DNA of 38,464 nt. Source: RGIG3178 sp964533965 (lineage in GTDB: Bacteria > Bacillota > Clostridia > Christensenellales > QAND01). The position numbers and the translations under genes are program-made. Positions 15,733 to 24,735 of this stretch are shown piece by piece; positions within the stretch are counted from its first letter, which is position 1, and each line of letters opens with the position of its first letter. The stretch spans positions 1 to 38,464 of the forward strand of contig CAZHNN010000022.1 of NCBI GenBank assembly GCA_964533965.1, given 5' to 3'. The notes beneath the pieces are model-generated. The model worked only from the letters and a program-made list of their open reading frames with translations. It was not told the origin of the DNA and did not search any database.

Positions 15733-16986
15733 CTATTCTCCCCTTGTGATATCCGCTCCTATTGCATTCAATTCATAGGCCAGATCCTCATATCCGCGGT
15801 CGATAAACTGCTCTCCCTTGACATAGGTGGCACCTTTGGCTGCAAGTCCCGCGATGACCAGCGCCGCTCCTCCGCGCAAATCCTGTGCAACAACCCTGGC
15901 GCTTTCCAATTGCTCCACGCCCCGAATAATGGCAACGCGATCCCTCACATCGATGTTTGCGCCCATGCGAAGAAGCTCCGTCACATGCTTATATCTGCTT
16001 TCAAACACGTTTTCCGTGATGACACTGGTCCCATCCGCCACACAGGCAATTGCCATCCATTGCGCCTGCAGATCGGTCGGGAACCCGGGATACGGCAGCG
16101 TCTCGATCTTTTTCATCTCTCGAAGGCGCTTCGGTGCCCGTATCCGCACGCTTCGTTCCATAAAGTCCAGCTCACATCCCGCTTCATACAGCTTGGCAGC
16201 CGCTGCGCGCAGGTGTATCGGAACGATATTCTCCAGAAGGACATCTCCGCCCGTAATAGCGGCGGCAGCCAAATAGGTGCCCGCCACAATGCGGTCCGGC
16301 ATGATGTCGTAAGTCGTGCCATGCAGTTGATCCACACCATAGACCGTCACACAATCCGTTCCGGCGCCATATATGCGCCCGCCCATTGCGTTGATGAACT
16401 GCGCAAGGTCCGCCACCTCCGGCTCTCGCGCGGCATTGTGGATAACGGTTTTTCCTTCGGCGGTGACAGCCGCCATCATAATGTTCTCGGTAGCGCCTAC
16501 ACTCGGATAGTCCAGATTGACTTCATCGCCTTTTGTGTGCAGTCCGGTACACTGAATGGCACCATGTGCTTCGACGATTTCCACATTCAACTGCCGCAGC
16601 CCCTTGAGGTGCAGGTCAATTGGGCGAAGCCCGATATCGCATCCTCCCGGCTGCGTTACCCACGCCCGCTTAAACCGGGAGATAAGGGCACCCAACAGGA
16701 AGATGCTCGAACGCATCTGTTTGAACAATTCCTCCGGCATCTCGTGGGAGTCGGCATGTTTCGCATCGATGATGATTTGATCCCCATCCATTTCAACATC
16801 CGTACCCAAACTTCGAAGGATCTCAATCATATGATGCACGTCCGACAACCGCGGACAACCCCGCAGGATCACGCGTTCTTTGGTCATGATGCTAGCCGCC
16901 ATAATGGGCAGCACCGCGTTTTTTGCGCCATATACCGCTATTTTTCCTTGCAGCCTGTTGCCCCCGTGAACACATAGGGTGGACAT
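15733..16986 (-). CDS. murA: UDP-N-acetylglucosamine 1-carboxyvinyltransferase MurA
   Basis: MurA adds enolpyruvate from PEP to UDP-GlcNAc, the first committed step of peptidoglycan synthesis. The 417-residue protein has the Lys22-Asn23 pair (GAKNAVLP), the catalytic-loop cysteine Cys116 (QPGGCDIGLRPIDLHL), which predicts fosfomycin sensitivity, and the conserved C-terminal LRGGAALVIAGLAA and DRGYEDL. I chose the ATG at 16986 because GGAGG lies eight bases upstream; an in-frame TTG at 17004 precedes that site. In many Firmicutes this position holds murG-murB or murA before divIB; here it follows ftsW directly. Confidence 0.97.
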   Translation of the reverse strand: MSTLCVHGGNRLQGKIAVYGAKNAVLPIMAASIMTKERVILRGCPRLSDVHHMIEILRSLGTDVEMDGDQIIIDAKHADSHEMPEELFKQMRSSIFLLGALISRFKRAWVTQPGGCDIGLRPIDLHLKGLRQLNVEIVEAHGAIQCTGLHTKGDEVNLDYPSVGATENIMMAAVTAEGKTVIHNAAREPEVADLAQFINAMGGRIYGAGTDCVTVYGVDQLHGTTYDIMPDRIVAGTYLAAAAITGGDVLLENIVPIHLRAAAAKLYEAGCELDFMERSVRIRAPKRLREMKKIETLPYPGFPTDLQAQWMAIACVADGTSVITENVFESRYKHVTELLRMGANIDVRDRVAIIRGVEQLESARVVAQDLRGGAALVIAGLAAKGATYVKGEQFIDRGYEDLAYELNAIGADITRGE

Positions 16987-17063
16987 GCGCAACACCTCCG
17001 TCAAACTCGCAAGATACTACCATCGTATGCAGTACCATGCAAAGCGTGAGAGCTGCCCAACGG

Positions 17064-18176
17064 CTAGGTCTTGACGGTATACCGAGATATATTCAATAAC
17101 ACACCCATAGCGGAGAGGAAAATCATCAGCGAACTCGTCCCGTAGCTGATGAACGGAAGCGTTTGCCCTGTCGGCGGCATGCTCCCCGTCACAACAGCGA
17201 TATTGATGATAACCTGCACGGCGATCATCGCTGTGATGCCCGTGGCCAACAAGCTTCCAAAGCGGTTGGGACAGGTCAAAGCCACGCGTATGCCGCGCCA
17301 GATCAGAAGGACATACAGCGACAAGAGCAGTACAATTCCGATAAATCCCAGTTCTTCGGCGATGATCGATGCGATGAAGTCGCTCTCTCCATACGGAAGG
17401 TACAACAGCTTCTGCTGGCTTCTTCCCAATCCTTTGCCGAACAAACCACCCGAGCCGAACGCAAAGAAGGACTGTACCAGCTGATAGGCCGAATCGCCAG
17501 AATCCGACCATGGATCCAGAAAAGCAAATACGCGCTGGAGCCGGTAGGGTTCAGTGATGATGGCCGCTACCACCCCAGCCACTCCCAGCGCGCCCATATT
17601 GAGCAGATGCCGTATGCGCACACCGCCTGCGAACATCATGATGATCGTCAGAATGCCTATACACATGATCATCGAGAAGTTCGGCTGCAGGAATATCAGC
17701 GCTACAATCGCACCCACCACCAGAAGAGATGGCATTACGCCGCGCAAAAAGCCCTGCAGCTTGTTTCGGTTCTGTGCAAAATAGGATGCAAGGTATATGA
17801 CAAGGCCAAACTTGGCGACTTCCGCCGGCTGCAGTGTCGTGATGCCGATGTTCACCCATCGAGAACTCCCGTTTATGCTGATGCCGATGGGAGACGGCAA
17901 GAACACCATCAACAGAAGCACTACGGAGGCTGCAAGAATGATCCACTTCATCGATTCCAGCCGTCTGTAGTCGAATCGCATGAAGAAGATCAAACACAAA
18001 AGGCCCAATCCGGCACCCAACAGTTGCTTTTTGAAGAAGTACGCGCCGTCCCCGTTGTATTTGATGGATGCCCCGTAGTAACTGGCGCTGTATACCATCA
18101 CACAGCCGAACAGCGTGAGAATCACCACGACGATCAGTATGATAAAATCGATATTCCCCCGCTGTTCCTTATCCAT
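17064..18176 (-). CDS. ftsW: SEDS peptidoglycan polymerase FtsW/SpoVE
   Basis: SEDS proteins polymerise lipid II into glycan strands together with a class B PBP. The 370-residue product has about ten membrane segments and the family features: NGSSRWVNIG, LQPAEVAKFG, PYGESDFIASIIAEELGFIG (with the catalytic-loop Asp), and PPTGQTLPFISYGTSS. The last motif has Thr in place of the second Gly of the usual SYGGSS. The ATG overlaps the murD stop by one base (TAATG), so translation is coupled. In a spore former it could serve vegetative division, spore cortex (SpoVE) or both; the sequence does not decide. Confidence 0.95.
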   Translation of the reverse strand: MDKEQRGNIDFIILIVVVILTLFGCVMVYSASYYGASIKYNGDGAYFFKKQLLGAGLGLLCLIFFMRFDYRRLESMKWIILAASVVLLLMVFLPSPIGISINGSSRWVNIGITTLQPAEVAKFGLVIYLASYFAQNRNKLQGFLRGVMPSLLVVGAIVALIFLQPNFSMIMCIGILTIIMMFAGGVRIRHLLNMGALGVAGVVAAIITEPYRLQRVFAFLDPWSDSGDSAYQLVQSFFAFGSGGLFGKGLGRSQQKLLYLPYGESDFIASIIAEELGFIGIVLLLSLYVLLIWRGIRVALTCPNRFGSLLATGITAMIAVQVIINIAVVTGSMPPTGQTLPFISYGTSSLMIFLSAMGVLLNISRYTVKT

Positions 18177-19543
18177 TACTCTTCCAACTCCCAGACGATG
18201 CGCTTGAATTCTTGGCCTCTGTGTTCATAGTTGTCGAACATGTCATAGCTGGCGCAGGCGGGCGACAACAGGATAGTCATGCCCGGCCTGGCAAAGCTGT
18301 GCGCGATGCGTATGGCACTTTCAAAACTATCCGCCTGCGATACCTGTGTAAATCCGGCACGCTGTGCGGTTTTTGCGATCGCATTCGCGGTGACGCCCAA
18401 TACCACAATACGCTCGATAAACGGTGTAAATGCTTGAAACATCGGCATGTAATCGCTGTTCTTCTCCGAACCGCCCAACAGCAAGATCGTTGGCTTATCC
18501 ATCGCTTCAATCGCCTTGATGGTTGAATCGGGGTTGGTTGCTTTGCTGTCATTGATAAAGGTGACGCCGCCGATCGTGCGGACGGTCTCGATGCGATGCT
18601 CCACGCCCGGGAATTCCTTAAGTGTTTTGGCAATCACGTCGATGCCAACACCCATCATATACGCCGCAAGAGAAGCTGCCATCGCGTTTTCTAGGTTATG
18701 TAAGCCTGGTATCCTTATATCCTTCGCGTCGATGACATATACTTCTTTCCCGTCAACGTGGATATACACCTTTCCGTCTCTGGTAAAGGCGCCTTCGACT
18801 TCCTTTTTATGAGAAAACCACAGCACCCTGCACTGTGGGCGGTCGCCCAACGTGGAGGCGATCGGATCGTCGGCGTTTAGAACACACACATCGTCGCCGC
18901 GCTGCAGTGCAAAGATCAGGCATTTTTTATCGATGTAGTTCTCCATCGTCTTGAACCAATTAAGGTGATCCTCGGTGATATTCAAGATGAGGCTGACACG
19001 CGGATGGAAATCCGGGGCGCTTATCATTTGGAACGGCGCTGCTTCCACCACCATCACGCCGTCCTCCGTGGTTTCAAGGACATGATTTAAAAGTGGATCA
19101 CCGATATTTCCAACGGCAAAACTCCTCTTCCCCGCAGCGGAAAAGATCTCATGGATCAATGTCGTTGTCGTTGTCTTTCCGTTGGTTCCCGTAACGCCAA
19201 CCAGCGGCGATTTGGACAAAAGCGCGCCTATCTCCATCTCGTTGTAACAGGGGATCCCCAGCGCTCTCGCCTGTATGATCCACCCGCTCCAGAACGGAAC
19301 GCCGCTGGAGAACAGGATGAGGTCTTTACCGTTGATTAAATCATCCGGCGCTTCTCCCAGCCGCCATTGGATGGGAAGCCCCTTGAGACAATCCAACGCC
19401 TGTCCGAAGGATTGCTTTGTCTTTTGATCGTTGATGGTAACGTACGCTCCCAATTGTACCATGCACTGCGCCGCGGCGATGCCAGATCGCGCCATCCCAA
19501 CGATCAGTACATTTTTATCCTTGTAATCTTCAGTCCGGTTCAT
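18176..19543 (-). CDS. murD: UDP-N-acetylmuramoylalanine--D-glutamate ligase MurD
   Basis: MurD adds D-glutamate to UDP-MurNAc-L-Ala in the cytoplasm. The 455-residue protein has the ATP loop GVTGTNGKTT at residues 116-125, NADDP, the Mur-ligase GLHNLENAMAA, FINDSKATNPDST, and LLSPACASYDMFDNYEHRG. One normally invariant region differs: E-[VILA]-SSFQL is here EAAPFQM at residues 167-173, and the DHLDRH stretch is DHLNWF. The glutamate, histidine and following lysine are kept, so activity is likely. It lies 16 bp after mraY and overlaps ftsW by one base. Confidence 0.96.
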   Translation of the reverse strand: MNRTEDYKDKNVLIVGMARSGIAAAQCMVQLGAYVTINDQKTKQSFGQALDCLKGLPIQWRLGEAPDDLINGKDLILFSSGVPFWSGWIIQARALGIPCYNEMEIGALLSKSPLVGVTGTNGKTTTTTLIHEIFSAAGKRSFAVGNIGDPLLNHVLETTEDGVMVVEAAPFQMISAPDFHPRVSLILNITEDHLNWFKTMENYIDKKCLIFALQRGDDVCVLNADDPIASTLGDRPQCRVLWFSHKKEVEGAFTRDGKVYIHVDGKEVYVIDAKDIRIPGLHNLENAMAASLAAYMMGVGIDVIAKTLKEFPGVEHRIETVRTIGGVTFINDSKATNPDSTIKAIEAMDKPTILLLGGSEKNSDYMPMFQAFTPFIERIVVLGVTANAIAKTAQRAGFTQVSQADSFESAIRIAHSFARPGMTILLSPACASYDMFDNYEHRGQEFKRIVWELEE

Positions 19544-19559
19544 CGCCGTATTCCCCCGA

Positions 19560-20558
19560 TCAAATCATCAGGCTGAGAAGCCCGATCACAGACAGCCCCA
19601 GCGTGATCGCATAATACATAGAAACCACCTTTGTCTCATGCATCCCTGACAATTCAAAATGATGATGCAGCGGAGCCATGCGAAACACACGCTTGTGTCT
19701 GGTCTTGTAGCTGACGGTCTGTATGATGGAAGTTACCGAACTTGCAATGAACATGCCGCCCATGATGGGCAACAGGTATTGCATCCGTGTTACGACTGCA
19801 AGGACGCTGATTGCAGCGCCCAACCCCAACGACCCCGTATCTCCCATGAACACATGTGCGGGATGAGCGTTAAAGCGTAAAAATCCTAGGCAGCCGCCTG
19901 CCATTGCTGTTCCAAAGATAGCCATATTTTTCAGGGATACCGAACGCAGGATATCGCCGGTCATCTTCGCCTGTAAGGCGAGAAAAAACGCAACAATCGC
20001 AAAACCGGCGCATACGATCACGGACATGCCGCCTGCCAGCCCGTCCAATCCGTCCGTCAGATTTACGCTGTTGACCATGCCCACAACGATAAAGACCGTA
20101 AACGGAATGTAGAACCAGCCGAATTCTATATATCCCATGAAAGGGATAAACAGCTTTGTGCCGATGTCGGCGTTGTGCGCCGCAAACAGCGCAACTACGA
20201 CGCCTAAGCCGATTTGTCCTATTATCTTCTGATATGGTTTGAGTCCCAACGACCGATGCAGGTGCACTTTGATGATATCATCTAAAAACCCGATAATGGC
20301 AAATCCCACGGTTATGACGACGGCAAACAAAACCCATTGTATGCTACTGGAAAACAGCATCAGCGTTACGGCAACACCGGGCAACAGGAAGATGAAGCCG
20401 CCCATGGTGGGCGTTCCTCCTTTGCTCAGGTGCGCCTGAGGACCGTCGTCACGGATATTCTGGCCCAACTTCAACCTGCGAAGTATCGGCAGCATGGCTG
20501 GTCCGCAGGCAAGCGCGCAAACAAACGCCAGCACCAGCGGCCAAATGAGTTGTTCCAT
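19560..20558 (-). CDS. mraY: Phospho-N-acetylmuramoyl-pentapeptide-transferase MraY
   Basis: MraY transfers phospho-MurNAc-pentapeptide to undecaprenyl phosphate, making lipid I in the membrane. The 332-residue protein has about ten membrane helices and the catalytic motifs GFLDD (Asp93, Asp94), NLTDGLDGLA at 166-175, FMGDTGSLGLGA, and MAPLHHHFEL. The N-terminal GGTPTMGG motif is also present. The ATG at 20558 has GGGAGG seven bases upstream and lies 12 bp past murE. Usually murF stands between murE and mraY; it is absent here. Confidence 0.98.
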   Translation of the reverse strand: MEQLIWPLVLAFVCALACGPAMLPILRRLKLGQNIRDDGPQAHLSKGGTPTMGGFIFLLPGVAVTLMLFSSSIQWVLFAVVITVGFAIIGFLDDIIKVHLHRSLGLKPYQKIIGQIGLGVVVALFAAHNADIGTKLFIPFMGYIEFGWFYIPFTVFIVVGMVNSVNLTDGLDGLAGGMSVIVCAGFAIVAFFLALQAKMTGDILRSVSLKNMAIFGTAMAGGCLGFLRFNAHPAHVFMGDTGSLGLGAAISVLAVVTRMQYLLPIMGGMFIASSVTSIIQTVSYKTRHKRVFRMAPLHHHFELSGMHETKVVSMYYAITLGLSVIGLLSLMI

Positions 20559-20570
20559 GCAATGTCCTCC

Positions 20571-22022
20571 CTATGGCCTTTGCGAGATCTCTACAAGCGC
20601 TTTTGTCACGATTTCCTTTTCATCAAACGGGTACCGCACGCCGTTGATCTCCTGATAGGGTTCATGCCCTTTTCCTGCCAGCACGATCACGTCGTCCGGC
20701 TGCGCTATGGCTAGCGCCCTTCTAATCGCCTCGACCCGGTTGACGACCACTTCGTACGGGCAGCCCGTCTCAATGACGCCAGGCAATATGGCATAGATGA
20801 TCTTCTGCGGATCTTCCGTCCGTGGGTTATCCGAGGTCACGATACAATAATTGGCACCCTTGCCGGCAGCATGCCCCATCAACGGCCTCTTGGAGGGATC
20901 GCGGTCTCCTCCGCATCCAAACACTACGATGACGCGCCGTTTGGCAAAACCCCTCACTGCGGAAAGGATATTGTCCAGGCCATCCGGCGTATGTGCATAG
21001 TCCAGCACTACCGTAAACGGGAAATCCCCTGTCGGTACAACCTCAATGCGGCCGGGAACGGTCTTGACGGCATGGAGCCCGGATGCTACATCGTCCAATG
21101 ACAAGCCGTATGCAAGGCAGGCTGCTGCGCATCCTAACGAATTATATACTGTAAACCTGCCTGGAATACCCAGTTCAATGCGCGCTGATTGACCGTTGGC
21201 GTGCAATGTATAGCTGACGCCTTTGGAGGAATATTCGATCTCTGTTGCGCGGTAATCCGCTTCATTCTCAATGCCGAACGTGACGCATTTGCAGGGAGCC
21301 CCCTGTATCATCATGGGCGCATGGGCATCATCGATGTTGAAAACGCCGACCTTGCAATGGGAGAACAGCTTCTTTTTCTCCGCGGCGTACTGTTCGAGTG
21401 TTCCGTGATAATCCAGGTGATCCTGCGTCAAATTGGTGAAGATGGCCGTTTCAAACAAAAGTCCTTCCACGCGTGATTGGGAAAGCGCATGGGAGGATAC
21501 TTCCATCACGACGTTTTGGCATCCGTCGTCCGCCATCGTCTTGAAGAGTCCCTGAAGCTCCATTGGCTCGGGCGTTGTCATGGATTCTCCGATGATGACA
21601 TCCCCGCTCTTCATGCATACGGTGCCGATAAGCCCCGTTTTCAGTTTCAAATGCATAAGAATTGTATGCATCATAAAAGCGGTGGTCGTTTTGCCGTTCG
21701 TGCCTGTTACGCCGAACAGATGAAGCCTGTCCGCAGGACGGCCGAACCAGTTTCCGCACAAAAGCGCAAACGCCTTACGCGTATCCTCCACTACGACCTG
21801 AGGGAGCGATATCGGCAACTGCCTTTGCACCAACAGTACCGCAGCGCCCTTTGCATCTGCGGCTTCCGCATAATCGTGCCCATCCATGCGGGTGCCAACC
21901 AAACAGCAAAAGAGATACCCGGGTTCTACCTTGCGCGAATCAAAACACAACCCGGTTATTTCAACATCGGTATCCGGTATCTGCAAACAATCGATTCCGC
22001 TCAACAGTACAGATAATTTCAT
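20571..22022 (-). CDS. murE: UDP-MurNAc-tripeptide synthetase MurE, meso-DAP type
   Basis: MurE adds the third stem-peptide residue to UDP-MurNAc-L-Ala-D-Glu. The 483-residue protein has the ATP loop GVTGTNGKTTTA at 104-115, EVSSHALSQSRVEGL, TNLTQDHLDYHGT (with the downstream lysines), and DYAHTPDGL. It also has the specificity motif DNPRTEDP at 398-405: DNPR marks meso-diaminopimelate enzymes, so the organism should have DAP-type peptidoglycan, as expected for Clostridia. The ATG at 22022 has GAGG eight bases upstream and lies 12 bp past the PBP gene. Confidence 0.98.
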   Translation of the reverse strand: MKLSVLLSGIDCLQIPDTDVEITGLCFDSRKVEPGYLFCCLVGTRMDGHDYAEAADAKGAAVLLVQRQLPISLPQVVVEDTRKAFALLCGNWFGRPADRLHLFGVTGTNGKTTTAFMMHTILMHLKLKTGLIGTVCMKSGDVIIGESMTTPEPMELQGLFKTMADDGCQNVVMEVSSHALSQSRVEGLLFETAIFTNLTQDHLDYHGTLEQYAAEKKKLFSHCKVGVFNIDDAHAPMMIQGAPCKCVTFGIENEADYRATEIEYSSKGVSYTLHANGQSARIELGIPGRFTVYNSLGCAAACLAYGLSLDDVASGLHAVKTVPGRIEVVPTGDFPFTVVLDYAHTPDGLDNILSAVRGFAKRRVIVVFGCGGDRDPSKRPLMGHAAGKGANYCIVTSDNPRTEDPQKIIYAILPGVIETGCPYEVVVNRVEAIRRALAIAQPDDVIVLAGKGHEPYQEINGVRYPFDEKEIVTKALVEISQRP

Positions 22023-22034
22023 GATGTAACCTCG

Positions 22035-24164
22035 CTATTCTGCAAACTCGACGCGAATCTCAGTGCGCTTTGCCACCTTGTTGCCCGCCTTAATGTTCTG
22101 CCAGATCGCCTTGCCCTTCCCATGCGCGTAGAAGTTCAGCCCCAGACCGTTTAGAATATCCTGGCATTCAGCGACCGTTTTGTTGGAAAGATCCGGTACT
22201 TCCACCATTTCGGCTGCGCCCATCTGCTCATTGGTCTTGATGGTGATGGCGATTGTCTCGCCCTTTTTTACCACTTCACCGGCTGCAGGCATCTGCTCAA
22301 CGACCTTTCCGCTCGTGCCGCTGACATATACCTTCAAGCCCAACGCATCGAGCGTACTGGTGGCCTCTTCACTGGTCTTTCCGATCAGATACGGCACCTG
22401 CACGTTTCCCATCGTCGCCAGCTCATCGGCGGTATAGTGGGGTTGAACGCCCATGTACTGCAGCGATTGTTCGATGATGTCGCCTACATAGGGTGCTGCC
22501 ACGGTAGAACCGTAGTCGTTATCCATCTGCGCTTCGTCCACCAAGAACAACACGGCGATCTGCGGATCCTCGACCGGCGCAAACCCGATGAACGAGGAGA
22601 GGTGCGTGGTCTTGACCTTCCCGTTCTCATCGTACTTCTGTGCCGTGCCGGTTTTTCCGCCAACGGTATATCCCTTAATGGCGCTTTTGGATCCGCTGCC
22701 GTTGGTGACCACGTATTTGAGCAGTTCTTTCATCCGGTTGCTGGTCTGTGCGCTTATCACCTGACGCACGGGGGCGGTGCTCCCTGTCTTGATGACTTCA
22801 CCGTCGGCAGCTACGATCTTGTCGAGCAAGTGGGGGGTCATGAGATTCCCACCGTTTATAATAGCACAAAACGCTGTCAGCGTCTGCAACGGAGTTGTTG
22901 TGATGGATTGGCCGAAGCCGATGCGGGCAAGGTCGCCTTCCTTGACATCCTTTTCGGGGATAAGTATGCCGGATGATTCCCCGTTGCAGTCGATGCCCGT
23001 CTTGCTTCCGAAGCCGAAATTCTTGATATAACTGTATAGACGCTGTGTGCCCAGGCGGATAGCCAGGTCCATGAACACGGAGTTGCAGGATCTTGCCAAA
23101 CCGGTTGCAAGCGATATGTTGTCTCCATGGTTACTGGCACAACGGATAAAGGAGCCGCCGTACTCTCTGCCGCCCCTGCAGCTGAACCCGTTGCTTTCGC
23201 TTGCGACGCCCGTATCCAATGCCGCCGCCAATGTGAATACCTTGAACACGGAGCCGGGGTCGTTGGAGTTGGCTACCACGAGATTTCTGGTAAGCGCGGT
23301 CAGCATATCCGCATTGTCTCTGGGCGGGTTGTTAAGGTCATACCCGGGTTTGTTTGCCATGGCAAGGATGGCGCCCGTCTTGGGGTTCATCACGATGCAC
23401 ATGACATCCTTGGAATTGTAACGGTTATAGGCGTCCTCGGCAGCTTTTTCCGCATACGATTGGATCACGTAATCAATGGTCAGATACACGTTATACCCGT
23501 TCGTCGCCGGAACATAGAACTCATCGGCAAAGGGTATCTCGTTTCCGCGCTCGTCGGTCTGTGCCGTGATGCTGCCGGCTGTGCCGGAAAGGTACTTTTC
23601 GTAATACTTTTCCAGCCCTTCAATGCCTTCGCCATCCACAGATGTGAAACCCAGCACCTGTGTGAGAAAATCGCCCTTGGGGTAATACCGTTTGGTGTCC
23701 ACTGCCAGGCTGACGCCCTTTAAGGCCAGGGCTTTGATCCTGCTGGATTGATCAGCAGTAATCTGACGCTTTAACCACACCTCGTATTTGGTAGTATCTT
23801 TTGTCTTTGCCAGTATCGCCGATTCATCCATGCCAAGAATTGTTGCAAGTTTGGATGCAACGTTCTGACAGGACGCCGCATTATCCGCGGCATCCTTGCT
23901 TGCGTTGATCGCTTTTGGATGAAGTATTACCGAATCTGCAGACCCACTTTGTGCGAGCACTTCTCCTGTTTTGTCATAGATGGTGCCGCGCGAAGCGCTG
24001 ACAGGAGTTTCGCGAGTCCATTGGCCTAAGGCCTTTTCAACAAGCCAGGATCCCTGGACGATCTGCAGGAAAAAAGTGCGTATGATCAGAGCGACAAAAA
24101 GAAAGCAGGTGAATATGAAGACGCCCAGAACGCGCTTTTTGCGTTTTTGCTCGGACAGTTGCAA
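22035..24164 (-). CDS. Class B penicillin-binding transpeptidase with PASTA domains (SpoVD/PBP2B type)
   Basis: This is the septal transpeptidase partner of FtsW. The 709-residue protein has one N-terminal membrane helix (about residues 11-36), a dimerisation domain (RGTIYDKTGEVLA), and a transpeptidase domain with the three active-site motifs: SVFK at 305-308, SCN at 359-361, and KTG at 504-506. Two C-terminal PASTA repeats follow (VPYLIGKTSEEA at about 585, VPDLSNKTVAEC at about 655). PASTA repeats and gene order fit both SpoVD and vegetative PBP2B/FtsI; only one copy is seen here, so it may serve both septum and cortex. The start is TTG at 24164 with AAAGGGG upstream. Confidence 0.95.
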   Translation of the reverse strand: MQLSEQKRKKRVLGVFIFTCFLFVALIIRTFFLQIVQGSWLVEKALGQWTRETPVSASRGTIYDKTGEVLAQSGSADSVILHPKAINASKDAADNAASCQNVASKLATILGMDESAILAKTKDTTKYEVWLKRQITADQSSRIKALALKGVSLAVDTKRYYPKGDFLTQVLGFTSVDGEGIEGLEKYYEKYLSGTAGSITAQTDERGNEIPFADEFYVPATNGYNVYLTIDYVIQSYAEKAAEDAYNRYNSKDVMCIVMNPKTGAILAMANKPGYDLNNPPRDNADMLTALTRNLVVANSNDPGSVFKVFTLAAALDTGVASESNGFSCRGGREYGGSFIRCASNHGDNISLATGLARSCNSVFMDLAIRLGTQRLYSYIKNFGFGSKTGIDCNGESSGILIPEKDVKEGDLARIGFGQSITTTPLQTLTAFCAIINGGNLMTPHLLDKIVAADGEVIKTGSTAPVRQVISAQTSNRMKELLKYVVTNGSGSKSAIKGYTVGGKTGTAQKYDENGKVKTTHLSSFIGFAPVEDPQIAVLFLVDEAQMDNDYGSTVAAPYVGDIIEQSLQYMGVQPHYTADELATMGNVQVPYLIGKTSEEATSTLDALGLKVYVSGTSGKVVEQMPAAGEVVKKGETIAITIKTNEQMGAAEMVEVPDLSNKTVAECQDILNGLGLNFYAHGKGKAIWQNIKAGNKVAKRTEIRVEFAE

Positions 24165-24198
24165 TTGACCGTTCCCCTTTCCTATCCATGTTCATTGC

Positions 24199-24714
24199 TC
24201 ATGTCCCGCCCGATTGATTCGATGCGTCCCCACCCGCAGCAACCGCTGCCGTATTGGAAAGTTCCACTTCCAAGACCTGATACGCTTTCGGATATCCCAT
24301 GTTCAGACGCGATTCCGCCTGCTCCCGTATATGCTGCAGATCGGTCTTCTGCGAGAGCTGTAGCTGCAGGTCCGCGATCTGCGTGTCATAGGAATTCATC
24401 TGTTTATGCATTGCGTTGTTCTGCATCTGCAGGCTCGCCACATGGGCATAACCAAGAATGACGAGGCTGAGAACCGCAAACATCGTGCACACATAGGCAA
24501 GAATACCGACCTTCTTAAGCGATTCCCTGCGGGCCAGCGCTCTTCTTTGGGCTTCCCTGCGCTGCGCTTCCATGAGACGGCGCCGTTGTTCCAAACGCCG
24601 CTGCTGTTCCAGCCTTCGCCTTTCCTGTGGCGAAAGCGCCGGCGTACGCTGCCGCTCCCGTTGCGGGGCGGGCATGTTCAGTGCAGAGCTTCCATATGTG
24701 CGAATCGTTGCCAT
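24199..24714 (-). CDS. FtsL-like septum-forming protein
   Basis: A small bitopic protein in the position of ftsL. The 171 residues comprise an unusually long, very basic and glutamine-rich cytoplasmic tail (ERRRLEQQRRLEQRRRLM, residues about 32-49, continuing to 68), one membrane helix at about 70-92, a predicted coiled coil (SLQMQNNAMHKQMNSYDTQI), and an FtsL-type end (QAESRLNMGYPKAYQVLEV). The C-terminal tail is Ala/Gly/Ser-rich. FtsL forms a complex with DivIC and DivIB that activates FtsW and its PBP. Sequence identity in this family is low; the call rests on order and topology. The ATG at 24714 has AAGGAG. Confidence 0.82.
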   Translation of the reverse strand: MATIRTYGSSALNMPAPQRERQRTPALSPQERRRLEQQRRLEQRRRLMEAQRREAQRRALARRESLKKVGILAYVCTMFAVLSLVILGYAHVASLQMQNNAMHKQMNSYDTQIADLQLQLSQKTDLQHIREQAESRLNMGYPKAYQVLEVELSNTAAVAAGGDASNQSGGT

Positions 24715-24735
24715 TGTATTCTCCTTCTCGCCTTT

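Noticed and set aside
15910..18230. Two open frames of 355 codons on the plus strand (15910-16977 and 17163-18230)
   Set aside because: Antisense to murA and ftsW; rich in His, Arg and Gln as expected from reverse-strand reading; no ribosome sites or family match.
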